Source: Pelomyxa schiedti (Eukaryota; Evosea; Pelobiontida; Pelomyxidae). From it: a DNA stretch of 64,000 nt. A program made the translations under genes and the position numbers. Of the stretch, positions 1-11,059 are shown in pieces. Position 1 is the first letter of the stretch, and each line of letters opens with the position of its first letter. Under the pieces are notes generated by a model, which saw only the letters and a program-made list of their open reading frames with translations, made no database searches and was not told the origin of the DNA. The stretch covers positions 9,954 through 73,953 of the forward strand of contig JAHLWZ010000179.1 of NCBI GenBank assembly GCA_020536535.1. The letters are read 5' to 3'.

Positions 1-278
1 ACCCCACACGGGACCTTCCTCTCTCCTCCTTCTCGAATTTGAGGTGTCGATCTTGTTTGTGTTTTCGGTGTCGACACCCCTTCAACTCTCGTTTTTTTCC
101 TTCGATACCTCGAAAATAGGTTGTCAGATGAAAGCTGGGAAAGCTGGTAACCTTGATATCCAAGATCCAATCCAATTCCCTTGCCAGTCCACGATGAATC
201 TATTTCCTCTATACTGTGTGGAGTCAGGTCCACTCCATCAACTAGCTCCACTGGATAGAAAAGCGCATGGAATTCCAT
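1..278 (-). CDS. partial unknown protein, N-terminal part
   Basis: An open frame runs from an ATG at 278 to the left window edge without a stop (about 92 codons), so the gene continues outside the window. The peptide is rich in Gly, Ser, Thr and basic residues after residue 40, and I recognise no domain. It is divergent from the tetraspanin gene, with about 140 bp between the two starts. A GT donor-like site lies near position 105, so the coding exon may end there. I chose the ATG because an in-frame stop lies just upstream. Identity and even coding status are uncertain. Confidence 0.35.
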   Translation of the reverse strand, partial: MEFHALFYPVELVDGVDLTPHSIEEIDSSWTGKGIGLDLGYQGYQLSQLSSDNLFSRYRRKKTRVEGVSTPKTQTRSTPQIREGGERKVPCG

Positions 279-418
279 CAGAGTTCTTTCCTAAACGACT
301 TTCAACTGCAGTCGCCATTTTTTTTCTCCTTCCATCCCCAAATGTTCCCTGCGGAGCTTTTCTCTTAACACCCAACAAAAAGAAAAAAAAAAAGAAACAA
401 GGGGAGAAGCCAACGAAA
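279..418. promoter_or_regulatory. short divergent intergenic region
   Basis: About 140 bp separates the putative start at 278 (-) from the tetraspanin start at 419 (+). It contains homopolymer A and T tracts and no recognisable motif. It is called a promoter only from gene geometry. Confidence 0.2.
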
Positions 419-1364
419 ATGATGATGAAACTGATAGCGACACCACCCAAGCGCTCTGCGTTCTTTATATTCATCATCATCACGGTTGGTTTACATCGTT
501 TTCTTGTTTTTTTTTTCCCCGTTCAACGTGTCGTAGCTCCTGGGCTTTGCTGCGATGATCAATTGGATCTGTATGCGATATGCTCCTTCTTGGGATTATA
601 GCGAGGTGACAATCTCTGCAAAAAAAAAAATAATACTATATTTAAAACATCTTACGAGATCGAAACCTAAACTATGACTAGCTGGACGTGGGTATTGATG
701 GAGTTGAACTTGCTATGGTGGGAGCTGGTGCAGGTGTTTGTATTGTTGGACTTCTGTTGTGGGCCGCTCTCTTCACTAACAATAAAGTCTTCGTGTATCT
801 TGTAATCTCCCTGATGCAAGCAATCACGTTCATCATCTAAACACTAACACTTTCCCTCCTTAGTACATTGGCTTGACATGCATCCTGGTGGTGTTCGAGG
901 TTGGTATTGCCATCATGGCTCTCGTTCATGGCCCACAAGTCGCGGATAAAATTGATGACGCCTGGATAAAAATGTACACTTCCGACCCTAATCAGCTTCA
1001 CACATATCAAAAGAAGGTATTTCCCAGTATTACCTTCCTTTTATTAAGTCGTTGTCACTCCAGCACGATTGCTGTGGATTGTGGGGCTACTACAACTCTT
1101 CGGATTACTACTATCCCTGCACTGCCGATGAGCTCTACAACAACGTAACAAAGGGGTGCTGTGGGATTGTAGAGGGTTGCGAAACTGTACTGTCATGCCT
1201 TGGGAAAGTCCAATGTCAAGCAATTGGCTCGTCTGCATTTTGTATGGTGTTGCTCCAGTTGGTTACGCTGATCTTCCCCATTTTCCTTATGAAGTACTCT
1301 CCTTTTACTTCCAACAACCGTGCTTAATCTCTCTTCTAACAGGCATCTGGGTTCCGTAGAATGA
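419..1364 (+). CDS. tetraspanin
   Basis: Four-pass membrane protein that organises membrane microdomains. Six exons close in phase: 419-484, 537-605, 682-792, 864-1016, 1049-1293, 1343-1364, giving about 221 residues, a normal tetraspanin size. The N-terminus MMMKLIATPPKRSAFF leads into TM1, followed by a short loop 1, TM2 (AMVGAGAGVCIVGLLLW) and TM3 (YIGLTCILVVFEVGIAI). The large loop carries the family hallmark CCG in QHDCCGLWGYY plus further Cys pairs. TM4 (VLLQLVTLIFPIFLMK) ends near the C-terminus. The first of three consecutive ATGs was taken as start. Which tetraspanin it is cannot be told. Confidence 0.85.
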
Positions 1365-1745
1365 TCGCAATAACCTTTCCTCTATTCGTTGTACCAGCCA
1401 AAGTGAAGAAAAATAAAAAAGAAAAACAAAGCCCTAAACAAAGAATCAAGCACACACAAACCCAAGAAAGTAAAGAAAAAGCATTTCGACAAGAAAAAAA
1501 CTTGTTTTTCCCCCCAAGACCTTTCAAGAGTCAAGGGCACCTATATTATACCTAATCCAGACACGCCTGCACCGTACACCGTTGTAGGCTTGTTCAGGCA
1601 GCAAAGCATTCCCCCAAGGAAAGCCGTGCTGGCTCGACAAAGGAAGGCCGGCAGACCAGGCAACGAAATGACTCAGAGCAGCTCTGCTCGTTCATTGCGT
1701 TGCCGTTCTGCCGTGAGTGTAGAAGTATAAAGAGGGGCACCAGTG
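1365..1745. other. intergenic, convergent 3' ends
   Basis: Lies between the 3' ends of the tetraspanin (+) and the cyclin (-). It is A-rich at first (1390-1500). I see no convincing gene, RNA or repeat in it. Confidence 0.5.
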
Positions 1746-2827
1746 TCAGAAGCACATCATCAGCGGCTGGCTGGTGTGTGCTGGCTGAGAAGGAAATTCC
1801 ACTGGCAGAGGATGCTGCTCCTGCCCAGGGAATTTGGTGTGCATGAAGTGATGGGCACCCGAGACTCGGGGGACTTTGGGGAGGGTCGATATGGCCACGA
1901 CTGGGGTGGGGTATGGGCAGCGGTGGGTGCGCTTGTGTCGGTGGGAATTATGGGATTGAGACTGAGACTGGGGAGTGGTGTACTGGATGGCCGAGTAACT
2001 GCACTCTTCCGGAAGGAATTGGTGGGGCTCCGAGGTGGGGAATGACTCGGGGGACTCGGTTATGGGAGGAGGGGGAGGTGAATTGGGGGAGGTGACGGGT
2101 GTGGGAATGTAGGTGACTGACGCAGGAGTATTTGATGGAGAGGGCGATCCTGGCGGAGTGACGCACTCCAAGGCTGGGGTTTGTGTCTGTTCCGCGATTG
2201 TGGGAACTGCGATGACGGTTAGGAATTGTAGCTGGATAAGGGAGAAACCAACCTGCAATGGTTGCTATGGCTTGGCTGTACTGAAGGAATTGCTCTGGTG
2301 TGATATAGAGGTCAAACTGGATCATTTTGAGCAGAGCAACTTCTAGTGTGTTCATCTCCAACATAGAGACACCGCCAACTCTGGCGTAAAATTTGTTGGA
2401 GTAGAAGTTGTCTTCATAGAACTTAAGGGCAGTCACTAGGCTGAGGAAAAAAAAAGTAAGTCCCTCTGTTTATCGGTGAATACAACATACCAGGAGAGAA
2501 GAAGCCTGTGAGCATTCCTCTCAGTGAGGAAGAACGTTGGATTCCGTTCAAGAATACGGTCAATAAAAACCATTGCAGCAAGTAAGGTTGATCTACTGCA
2601 CCCACTGAAAACTTCAAGTCTAAACCCTTAGGTCAATGATGGGCATTCAGCAGACAAAAAACAAACCGTTTTACGTAAGCCTCGAGAGTGATGCCTGGAA
2701 CCCTGATGGCATCAAAGGCCGTTGGTTCTTGGGTTCCTTCCTCAGGCACGAAAGACCTCTGGGCCTCGATCAGTCTTCCCATGAGGGTGGACACTTGCAT
2801 GTAGAGAGGTGACTCCATTGTTTCCAT
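1746..2827 (-). CDS. PHO80-like cyclin (P/U-type)
   Basis: Cyclin of the PHO80/Pcl family, expected to bind and activate a CDK. Four exons close in phase: 2667-2827, 2491-2619, 2253-2440, 1746-2206 (312 residues). The cyclin box reads ...GITLEAYVKRLEVFSGCS, then LLAAMVFIDRILERNP, LTERNAHRLLLS, YSNKFYARVGGVS and MLEMNTLEVALLKMIQFDL. These match the family's CSPS...IYIDRLLQ, NVHRLL and YAKVGGVS...EMN blocks. About 150 C-terminal residues are Pro/Ser/Thr-rich and look disordered. The last intron (46 nt) switches frame, so the longer unspliced reading through it is a shadow. The CDK partner is not in the window. Confidence 0.86.
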
Positions 2828-3325
2828 TGTTGGTTGTTTTGTTTGTTGGTTGTTGGGTTTTTGTGTGCTGTCGGGTTTCGGTTATTGTTTATTCTTTGAG
2901 AAATGAAACAAAGCCGACTGGTATTTAAGGAGCAAGTTTTCCTTCTTCTTGAAAACCGCACTCGTTTTCATTGGAATTCATGGTTGTCGTTGATGCGTCT
3001 GGCATCAAAGAAGGTGGAAAGTCGATTCCTTGATTTTCTGTAGAAAATCCAAGCCGAAAAGAATGATGTGCATCAGCAACACAGAAGTTAAATTCCATAT
3101 TTGTGCAGAAGATCCCAGGTCGCAGGCAAAGAAAGTACATCTCGCATTTGTTCAAAAATGGTTGGAACCAAGTGTCTTTCGTCCGTTTCGCGCGGTTCGA
3201 TGACCAGGCGACTTTTGGTGAAAGCGGGTGTAATTGATTGCACACAAAACAGGGCGTTTTCTGGCCAAAAAACGTGAATTACAATTACAAAAATTTCACG
3301 TCTGGCAATTCACAACAAAGGATTT
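2828..3325. other. intergenic between cyclin and Mei2-like gene
   Basis: Upstream of the cyclin start and downstream of the Mei2-like stop. A minus-strand open stretch of about 106 codons (2925-3245) shows no domain and is probably not coding. No RNA gene or repeat seen. Confidence 0.4.
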
Positions 3326-6300
3326 TTACACGAGGTATGGCATATTGCACCTAAAAATGGTTGTGAGGAAAAAAGCCAAATAGAGGAGAAGACTCACGTC
3401 ACGATTACGTCCCTGTGACCTCTCAGGACCCTCAGGGACACTCCAACTGGAAAAGGTTGAAGTTCGTTGTTGAGTAGCATGACTGGTCGGACCTTCTCCT
3501 CTTCAGCCAAAAGGCTGGAGCTCTTGAAGTGATCAACCAGTTGCACAAGCCCTTGTATGCGTGCATATGTTATCTCACATATTTTTTCTGAGTTGAAGCG
3601 GGACCACCGCTTGTTGTTGAAGTCATAGTAGAATGAAGGAATTCTCTCAATGCTTATCATGTTGATAAATGCATAGCCAACATTGCATTTATTCTTTTTT
3701 TGTTGGGTTAGTCGTTTTCAAAGTGTTGAAGTAGATGCCTTGAAGTCAATGGGAAGGTAGAAGAAGTCGTACGCCCCACTATGTAGAGCATCGATTTCCT
3801 CTAGTAACATCTTCTGCGAATATTTATTAGGTATATTTCTGATCATAAGGGTTGTCCGAGAGTCGTTTGTATGTCCTTCATCATCTATGTGGATTGCAAA
3901 GCGCTGTCTAGCCATTAAGGTGTCAATTTCTGGACTCTTGAAGGAAGTAAATACAAGAGAAAGACACTTCTGCATACGGTATTGTGTGGATTCTGTCTAT
4001 AGTCTAGTACATAGTTTGGAGGAGAACCGCACATGTACCCCAAGGGATCCACCTTGCGCAGGTCAGTAAGAAACGATGAAGGAAAGAAGTACATTGCCAT
4101 AACCAGAAATATCAGAATACGCAGACGGTGGAACATTTTGGGGGTAACCTGGAGTGAACCGAGATTTCTCAATCTGAATGTTTAAATGAATTTGTGTAAA
4201 GAAGTTTGAACAAACCTTAGAAGCATCATTCAATCGCGATGGAACGGAAGTTGTCCTCTGCGTTAAGCGATGTGCTGTGTGTTGAAGTTGTGGTTGAGCC
4301 AAAAAAGCTGGTGGTATGGAGTTTGGGGGTGGGATTCCTTGCTGTAGAACTGCTTCGAGAGGGGAGTTCTTGGTAGATGGAAACTGGTACGGATGAAGAA
4401 ATAAAGACTCGGAACATAACGATTGACTGCGAGTACGTTGAGTATTGGCATCTTGAAAGTCGGAAGCGCCATGTGAAAAAAACAGAGGAAGCTTTGGTGG
4501 GAGAAGAGGAGAACTAGATGCAGAAGGAGGGTCACTGGGAACTGGGAATGGAGTAAAGTCACAGCCTGGTTGGATGGATTATTAAAGTTCAGTTCAATTA
4601 GTCCTCCTTACCAACTGCCAGTGTAAGATTTGATTCAAGAATGGAAGATACCTCAGCTATTTTGTTATCAACCTTCGAAGGTTTGTTGTTGCTCTCTAAA
4701 ATAAGAGAATGTGAACTCAGAATACCAGCAAAACAAAATACCAAGCAGAAACTGTTCCATTGGAGATCTATTATCCTAAGATATCATAAGAGGAAAAAAA
4801 TGTGGGTATAGAAACATAGGAGTTCCTGCACAAACGAAAAAAAAAAAAAAGGGTGAGAAAATAAAGGGTGATGGTGGGAATATACACAGATGGATCTGAA
4901 CTACTTGGAGTAAAATTAGAGTGGTTCAATAGTGAGGAAGGATCGTGAGTAATAAGTTTTAGCATTAGAGACTCAGGAGGATCTGTGGTGGGTAGGAAGC
5001 TTGGACTAGTCGGTGAAGAGGTATGTGGGAGCGGTGGTGGAAATGGGATTGTTGGCGGAGCTATTTGTATTGACCCAGGTGGTAGCGGGGCTTTGGCTGG
5101 TAGAGTTGGGGGAAGTGGTTCGAGTGTAAATTCTGGTTTATTTACAATTTGGCTCATAGTCGTTTCATGTTGTTGGGATGGTGCCATTGGTGGCGGATTT
5201 CTGTATTGTCCTAGCATACTATGAAGCGAGGATGGCACACTTGCGCCAAGTGGGTAAATGGAACTTGTCTTAGGCAGCCAGGACGTAGTAGATCTTTCTG
5301 GGTTTGGCGTTGGATTTACCAACAGGGAGGATTTTGTTGTCTCTGTCTGGGAGTCATTTTCAGACAGTGGCTGTTCTGCAGGTGATGAGGGTGGTGGAAT
5401 ATCGATTTCCTCTGATAGTATTAGATTGGGTATAGACGACGAGAGACCGGAAGGGTGACGAGAATGAGATCCTGTGGCTGTAGAGGGTGAACCATTACCA
5501 GTTGTGAGTGAAAGAGGTGGCGAGCCAGGAGGCCTTAGTTGAAAAGAAGTAAAGGGAGGCGTCAAAGGTGTAATGGCAGTATGGTTTGGGGACCCTCCAG
5601 ATGATGTGTGGTGAGATTTGGGTGATGTTTGTGCGTGTAATCCACTGGACAAAGTTGCTGTCTGCAGGAGCGGAGAGGCAATTTGATTTGAGGAAGTAGA
5701 AGATGTGTGTGTATAGGGTATTGCAGGAGAAGAGGACGATAGGGGACTTGAGAATGCAGGAGAAAGTGATACCGACCTAGCACGTTGATATGGGGTGTTA
5801 GAACTCAGGCTTTGAATCTGCCATCTTTGTTGCTGTGAGATACCAGAGACATTTACATCGTACTCAGCCCCATCGTTGGTCTGGGGGCGTGGAGGGGACC
5901 AAAATTGAGCACGGTTGTTCTCAGTGCTCCTAGTGAAATGATACTCGCCAGAAGACATGATTGAAGTCGGTACAGCATTAAGAGAACTGTGTTTGTAATG
6001 GTCCCAAGACGCAGAATTCGGACTCCCAGTTTGCTTGTGCATCACCAGAGGAGGCGGTTGGTCGGGGAGATCGCTTTTCTCAGTTGTGGGTGGCTTCTCA
6101 CAATTGAAAGCGGGGCTCAGAGGATTAAAAGCTGTGCGCTGCTCCACGCATAGGGGAGGCGCAGGCTCAGAGTTGCGACGAGGTAGGGCGTCGGGTCTTA
6201 TGAGTATTGGGCTGGGTGAAGATGACGGAGAGCTGGAAAGGTTGGCCGAGTCAGGGTGGGGCGTGAAGTAGCGGTGGCTGGGGAAAACGTGCGGGCTGGC

Positions 6301-6381
6301 TCTCCAGTTCCAGTGAGGTGGCCCAACGTTGTTGTTGTTGTTGTTGTTGCTGGAGTGGGAAGTCGTTGCGCTCGTCCACAT
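3326..6381 (-). CDS. Mei2-like RNA-binding protein
   Basis: RNA-binding protein with the C-terminal Mei2-type RRM (RRM_2), a family that regulates meiosis and growth by binding RNA. Nine exons close in phase: 4888-6381, 4742-4775, 4612-4695, 4216-4565, 4093-4173, 3978-4052, 3739-3936, 3398-3693, 3326-3350 (about 878 residues). The first 750 residues are Ser/Pro/Thr-rich and disordered, with an Asn run near residue 12. The RRM near the C-terminus carries [40 protein letters not shown] and SEKICEITYARIQG, the most conserved blocks of the family. The intron inside the RRM (3694-3738) starts with GC instead of GT. No N-terminal RRM1/RRM2 was seen, unlike plant AML proteins. The start ATG follows upstream in-frame stops. 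Confidence 0.9.
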
Positions 6382-6555
6382 TTTTTATTTTTTCCCTCTT
6401 TTTGTAGAATCGGTTTTCTCTGTATCGGTGCTTTGAGTTAATGTCACCAGAGGTTCCTCGCAGCAAGTGCTCTCTGCTTCTCCCGGGGGACTTTCTCGTT
6501 ATTGTTCTTTCTGAGACACAACCAAAGCAGAGAATAAGAACAAAGTTCCGAGAAA
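6382..6555. promoter_or_regulatory. divergent promoter region
   Basis: 174 bp separates the starts of the Mei2-like gene (-) and the next gene (+). No specific element was recognised. Inferred only from head-to-head geometry. Confidence 0.25.
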
Positions 6556-7810
6556 ATGGGAATCACAGAGTCGAATCAGCACTTCATCGGCTCCCGCGTC
6601 GTCGAGTTTCTACCAAATAGGAGCGTATGTGATGTATCCTTACTTTGTCGTCAGTTCTTGGTCCTCTCTGCGCACGAATGTAGACGAAGGATCGCCGAGA
6701 TCACATGGCCATCGAATTTTGCCTACAGCGGTGCTAACTTTTTACCTGAGATGAGGTGCACGTGTGTAAGTCAGCTCGCGCCTGGTTCGGGCTGCCTCAG
6801 GTGCTGTGCCTGGTGGTTGGGGTTATTCCGAGACTACTTCTGTTGCGGATTCTCTGACGCGGCAATGCAGATTGCTTTTCTTAGCATTGGAGAGCGTCTG
6901 GTATTCCTTGGTAGGTATATGTTCCAGGTTCCTCTGTATTTAACGCTTTGATGAAGAACCAACCCGCTCAGTGCGTATCGCAGCTACTTTGAATGAGCCT
7001 TTTCCGGTCGGAGATCATGTGACAATAGCGCGGCTACCTCCTTTGCTACTTCCTGACTCGGCTCTGTGGTGGGATGCAGTTGATAAAATGACGCAGAGTA
7101 ATGTTAACAAGGTCATCGGATCCACTGTAAGTGATGGCGGCTTTCTCAAGGGTGACGTAGCTGCTGTGCTGTCCTTGAACGCACTGGATTCAAAGGAGGA
7201 GATGGGTTGTTCAATCTATGAGCGTGCAATGTTCATGGTCCTCTTGCTGCGAGATAGAAGATTTGCTCTCGTCTGTGAAGGCTCATATGTTGATAGTGTG
7301 CACAGCCAAGCCTTTGTCAGAACCAGTGTCTGGGTTGCCCCCACACTGCGCGACCTTGTGTCCCTCGCACTTGGGGATAAAGAGAGGAGAATATTGGCTG
7401 TACGCGCTCTTCCATCTCAGTCAGCTCCAAATCCAGAGAATACCCGATTCACCACTATGTACAAGAAAGTTAAGCCGCACAGGAGATTCGTGAAACACGA
7501 AGGCGGGTCGACAACAGAAATTGTGGAACCAGAAGGGTCAGTGCTGGATTCCTGGCTCCAACATGCCATTTCATCGGCGCATATAGCTGAAGACAACGTG
7601 CTTTACTCTCAAACACCCAGCTCGTGCTCTGGAGATGAAGAGATATACGAGAGATTCAAGAAGGTGTGGCCCTTCTCAACAGGATCCTATACAAGCTGTG
7701 AATACCTGCCGTCTGTGCCAGAATATGAGGAGTGGTGGCCAAACTATGTTTGGGATGAGAGAACAGCAGCCCCTGGGGAGTGGCCTGATTCGGATTCAGA
7801 TTCGGAATGA
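6556..7810 (+). CDS. unknown acidic-tailed protein, F-box-like N-terminus
   Basis: Two exons, 6556-6910 and 6972-7810, joined across a 61-nt GT-AG intron in phase 1, give about 397 residues. The first 40 residues (VVEFLPNRSVCDVSLLCRQF) resemble an F-box helix arrangement, which would make it an SCF adaptor, but the match is weak. The middle (ERAMFMVLLLRDRRFALVCE) is predicted structured and unrecognised. The C-terminus is Trp-rich and acidic, ending WPDSDSDSE. I do not assign a function. Confidence 0.6.
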
Positions 7811-7952
7811 GAGGCGGTGCTTTTTGATCAAGTAGCAGTACCCCAGCCGTGCCCAATGTGGCAGGAAGGAGATTTTTTTCAAACCCATTCTGAGCATTGG
7901 TTTTTTTCCTGTTTACAAATTGGAAAATTTTAATAACAAAAGTTTGGGGTTG

Positions 7953-10235
7953 ATGATACGGGCGTCTCTCGTGTGGATTGCATTCCTCGCGGTTAACTGC
8001 TGTGTATGTCAAACTCCTTCACCAAGGCAACCCCCAACTACAAAAAAAAGGATGCTTTCAGCAGGGTAGTGCCGCCGGACAAGGTTCCTATCAAGCACTA
8101 CGAAATTGTGGGAGACGCAACCCCGGCCGCATTGGCAGGCCCGCACCCCAGCTTTGTTCCCTTTAACGGCATCGTGGACACCTGCGTGGTCGACGAAGCC
8201 ACTGGGCTATGCACCCTACACAACGTGGCGGCCGTGATCCCGGCCCGCCACTTTGACGACGAAGTGGGAGACGGCGGGAGGGCGGCCCGCGACTTGGTGG
8301 CCGAGTGCCCGACCGGGGAGTGCCCCGCGGGGTCCAGCTGTTGCTGCACGCACTACGACGACGGCTGGGAGTGCGCCGCTGAGGACCAGCAGTGAGTGTA
8401 CACCCCGCACACCCACACCACGTCTCGCGTTTGACTTTTGCGTTGTGGGGCTGGGCATTGTTTGGGGATTATGGGAGGGACTGGATTCTTATGACCACCA
8501 CCAACAAATACTTTAAAGGTGGGAGTGCCTGAGCCCGCTATTGTGGGATTGTTGTGGTTGCACTGACTACTGCTACGTCTGCAGGTAGGCTCGCCTATTG
8601 TTACTGTTACTTGAAGCTCAGTCTATCAGCAAATTGGCCAACTATACTTGCACCTCTTTCAATGGTGATATGGGTTGTGCTGTCTCTGGCTGGGATTACT
8701 CTACTGGAAACTGCTCTCCAGAGGCAAGCTGTCGGATGATTGATCAGAACAACAACACCCACTGGCTCACCACCCCTCAAGATGACAATCAGTTCGTTAC
8801 TATTTGTAATTACACATGTAATGTACCTCACAATTTCCCTCTGTAGGCCCCAGTGTTTTGACTCTGACCAGTACGATTGCTGTGGTGGATCCATAATAGA
8901 AGAGTATGCAATCCTGCTTGCCTTCTTACTGGGATTCAACGATAATATAGCACTTCAGTGATGGCTGCCTGTGATATCTATAGCGGGCTTACTTGCTCTT
9001 TCGATATTTTCAGTGGCTACCCCACCTGTAGATTTGTGTCAGGTGGCGACTCCCCTTGTCCCTATGGCGGTTGTGGAGCTGGAGGGGAATGCTGTTGTGG
9101 GATGGATGGATGTGCTGCCAGGTTCTCTCTACTTGCATGTCCTGCTTTATCCACTTTTGACACAACCGTGACTTAAAACTGAACTAACTACGTCAAGTGA
9201 TGGTCGGTACACTTGCCTGGATGAATCGAAGCAATGCTGTGGCTGTGGTTCGGCATATTGCTATATATGCAGCGATTACAAGCAATGCTTGATCGTGAAC
9301 GAAACTCAATCTTGTTTTAGTTGGCATTGTGATCTTTCCTCCTACAACTCAAAAGATGGGTGTGATTGTGGCTGTGGTATCCTGGATCCTGGTTCGCCTT
9401 TTATTATTGATAAACATTGAAGTTTAATTTCTTCAGATTGCCTGAGTTCAGACTATGTAAAGAATTGTGCTGCTGGTCAGATGTGTAATTCGTTTGGTTA
9501 CTGCTACTATCCTACAGTTCCGGATACATGGACCTGTTCCCCTGATAAATATAATGCTAATGACGGATGCGATTGTGAGTGTGGTGCGTAGGAAATATCT
9601 GTAGAAATACTCTAACTCTCTCTCAGGAGAATACGATCCAGATTGTTCAATAGATCAGCAACCTGGCACTGTCACAAACTGTGACTCAAACAGCATTTGT
9701 TCTAAATCTGCTGAATGCATACCATGGCACTGCGACGGTAACGCGTACGGTACTTTGGATGGCTGCCACTGTGACTGTGGATCGCCTGATCCAGATTGCG
9801 ACACCCAAAAAGTAACCTTGAACTGTGATTCTCGCCACCACTGTGAATCTGGCTCATGCCGCTATGACGACTCTTGTATGACTCCAAACTCAAACGCCGC
9901 ACCTCTAACCAATAGCAGTTGTAATAGGCATCTCCATTGGGAGTGTGCTTATTTTCATTTTCGTTGTTGCTGTATCCGCTTGCATTGGGGTCTGTTTTGT
10001 TTCACATCGTCGCCGAAAGAACAGAGCCGAGGCAGAACGGCTCATTCCTCACGCGGATATTGCTGGGATGAACTACACCCCGGCTGCCCCCGCCATACCC
10101 GCAGTGGATGTGTACAGCCCTCCAAATTATCCACCTGTAGGTTACACCAGTGGATACGAAACTGTGGCTTTGGTTGCCTCAGAACCACCCCCTTACACTG
10201 AGGTGGATCCAAACACCACAGGGCAATCAAGTTGA
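7953..10235 (+). CDS. Cys-rich type I membrane receptor-like protein with three GCDCxCG repeats
   Basis: Ten exons close in phase (7953-8003, 8027-8391, 8519-8584, 8630-8822, 8854-8903, 8951-9121, 9198-9391, 9437-9583, 9627-9875, 9916-10235), giving 601 residues. A signal peptide (MIRASLVWIAFLAVNCC) is followed by about 500 extracellular residues dense in paired Cys. They include three repeats of the form W-x-C-x6-8-DGC-x-C-x-CG-x2-DPDC (WHCDLSSYNSKDGCDCGCG, WTCSPDKYNANDGCDCECG, WHCDGNAYGTLDGCHCDCG). One TM helix (VLIFIFVVAVSACIGVCFV) and a stop-transfer SHRRRKNR precede a Pro/Tyr-rich tail ending PPPYTEVDPNTTGQSS, with a PPxY motif that could recruit WW-domain proteins such as ubiquitin ligases. 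The first intron would be only 23 nt. Ligand and role are unknown. Confidence 0.82.
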
Positions 10236-10787
10236 ATTTTGTGACAAAATATAATCTTTTCTTCCTCAATACATCCACAAACCAACACAAACTGCAACAC
10301 ATGCAACACAGACAGTAGCAAGTATACAATAGTTGATTCCTGAATTTGACTTTGGTGCTCCGTTCGGAAAAATTGGAGCCATCTTTCCCTGCAGTTGAAG
10401 CTATTTTTTTTGTTTTAAGTTAGGTCTTTGTGGGGTGCAATAAGAAGAGATCACCTGACAAAGTTGGCCACGTGAAGCGGTTGTGACACTTCCAGCGGGT
10501 GCCGCTGTGGTTTGTGTCTCCTGTGTTGTGTATTACGGCCAAGGTAATGTTCAAACTAAAAAAAAAAAGGAATCTGGGGGTGATACCGAATCTATTTTAC
10601 TCTGCCATGCAGGGGGAAGATTTTGATATTTACCGTCCTGGAATGTTACATGTGCAGTGTGTTTCAGGCTGTATGGTTCCCCAATAGGGCCCTCTGTTGG
10701 CTGGTTGTTTGTTAATGTGAGTCGTGGAATTGAATGTTGGTTGGGTGTGTATTAATTACGAGGGTTACGAAACCTCGGCTTGAGAGA
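10236..10787. other. intergenic
   Basis: Between two convergent genes. A plus-strand open stretch (10499-10687, about 62 codons) lacks a recognisable domain and is interrupted in neighbouring frames, so I do not call a gene. A run of A's lies at 10558-10568. Confidence 0.4.
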
Positions 10788-11059
10788 TCAGTACTGGTTT
10801 GTCAGTCTAATGTGTGATAAATAAGACAATAACAGCAAACAGTTGGAGACGAACTGCTTTATTAATCTCGGCCTCCCAGTGAATAGGAAGATTTGTGTAT
10901 TCTTTTCTGGTGCCGTCGTAGCCAACGTGGGCAACGTGCACAAAGTTGGCCGGTGCTGAAATGACGATGTTTTGTTCGTCCTGTTCCTGTGTTCGGAGAT
11001 CAACAACACAACCAAGACCAAAATGCCCCGTGTGCAAACGAAAGTGGTACCGTTGCCAT
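10788..11059 (-). CDS. 57-residue CRIB-domain protein
   Basis: Three exons (11051-11059 coding only M-A-T, 10841-10986, 10788-10806) close in phase and give about 57 residues. Nearly the whole protein is a CRIB/PBD motif: ISAPANFVHVAHVGYDGT followed by TNLPIHWEAEI. This matches the consensus I-S-x-P-x(2,4)-F-x-H-x(2)-H-V-G. CRIB motifs bind GTP-loaded Cdc42/Rac. Animals have comparable tiny CRIB-only proteins (CDC42SE/SPEC) that modulate Cdc42 signalling at the cortex, so a similar role is inferred. If the last intron is not removed, a longer hydrophobic tail would result. The ATG start depends on the first intron. Confidence 0.75.

Noticed and set aside
238-483. Minus-strand open frame with a Phe/Lys homopolymer stretch over the tetraspanin start
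   Set aside because: It overlaps tetraspanin exon 1 and is made of homopolymer-encoded runs. The spliced tetraspanin explains the region.
1948-2436. Reading the cyclin C-terminus straight through position 2250 without splicing
   Set aside because: The 46-nt intron 2207-2252 leads into a typical disordered Pro/Ser tail in the other frame, and phases close to the stop at 1746.
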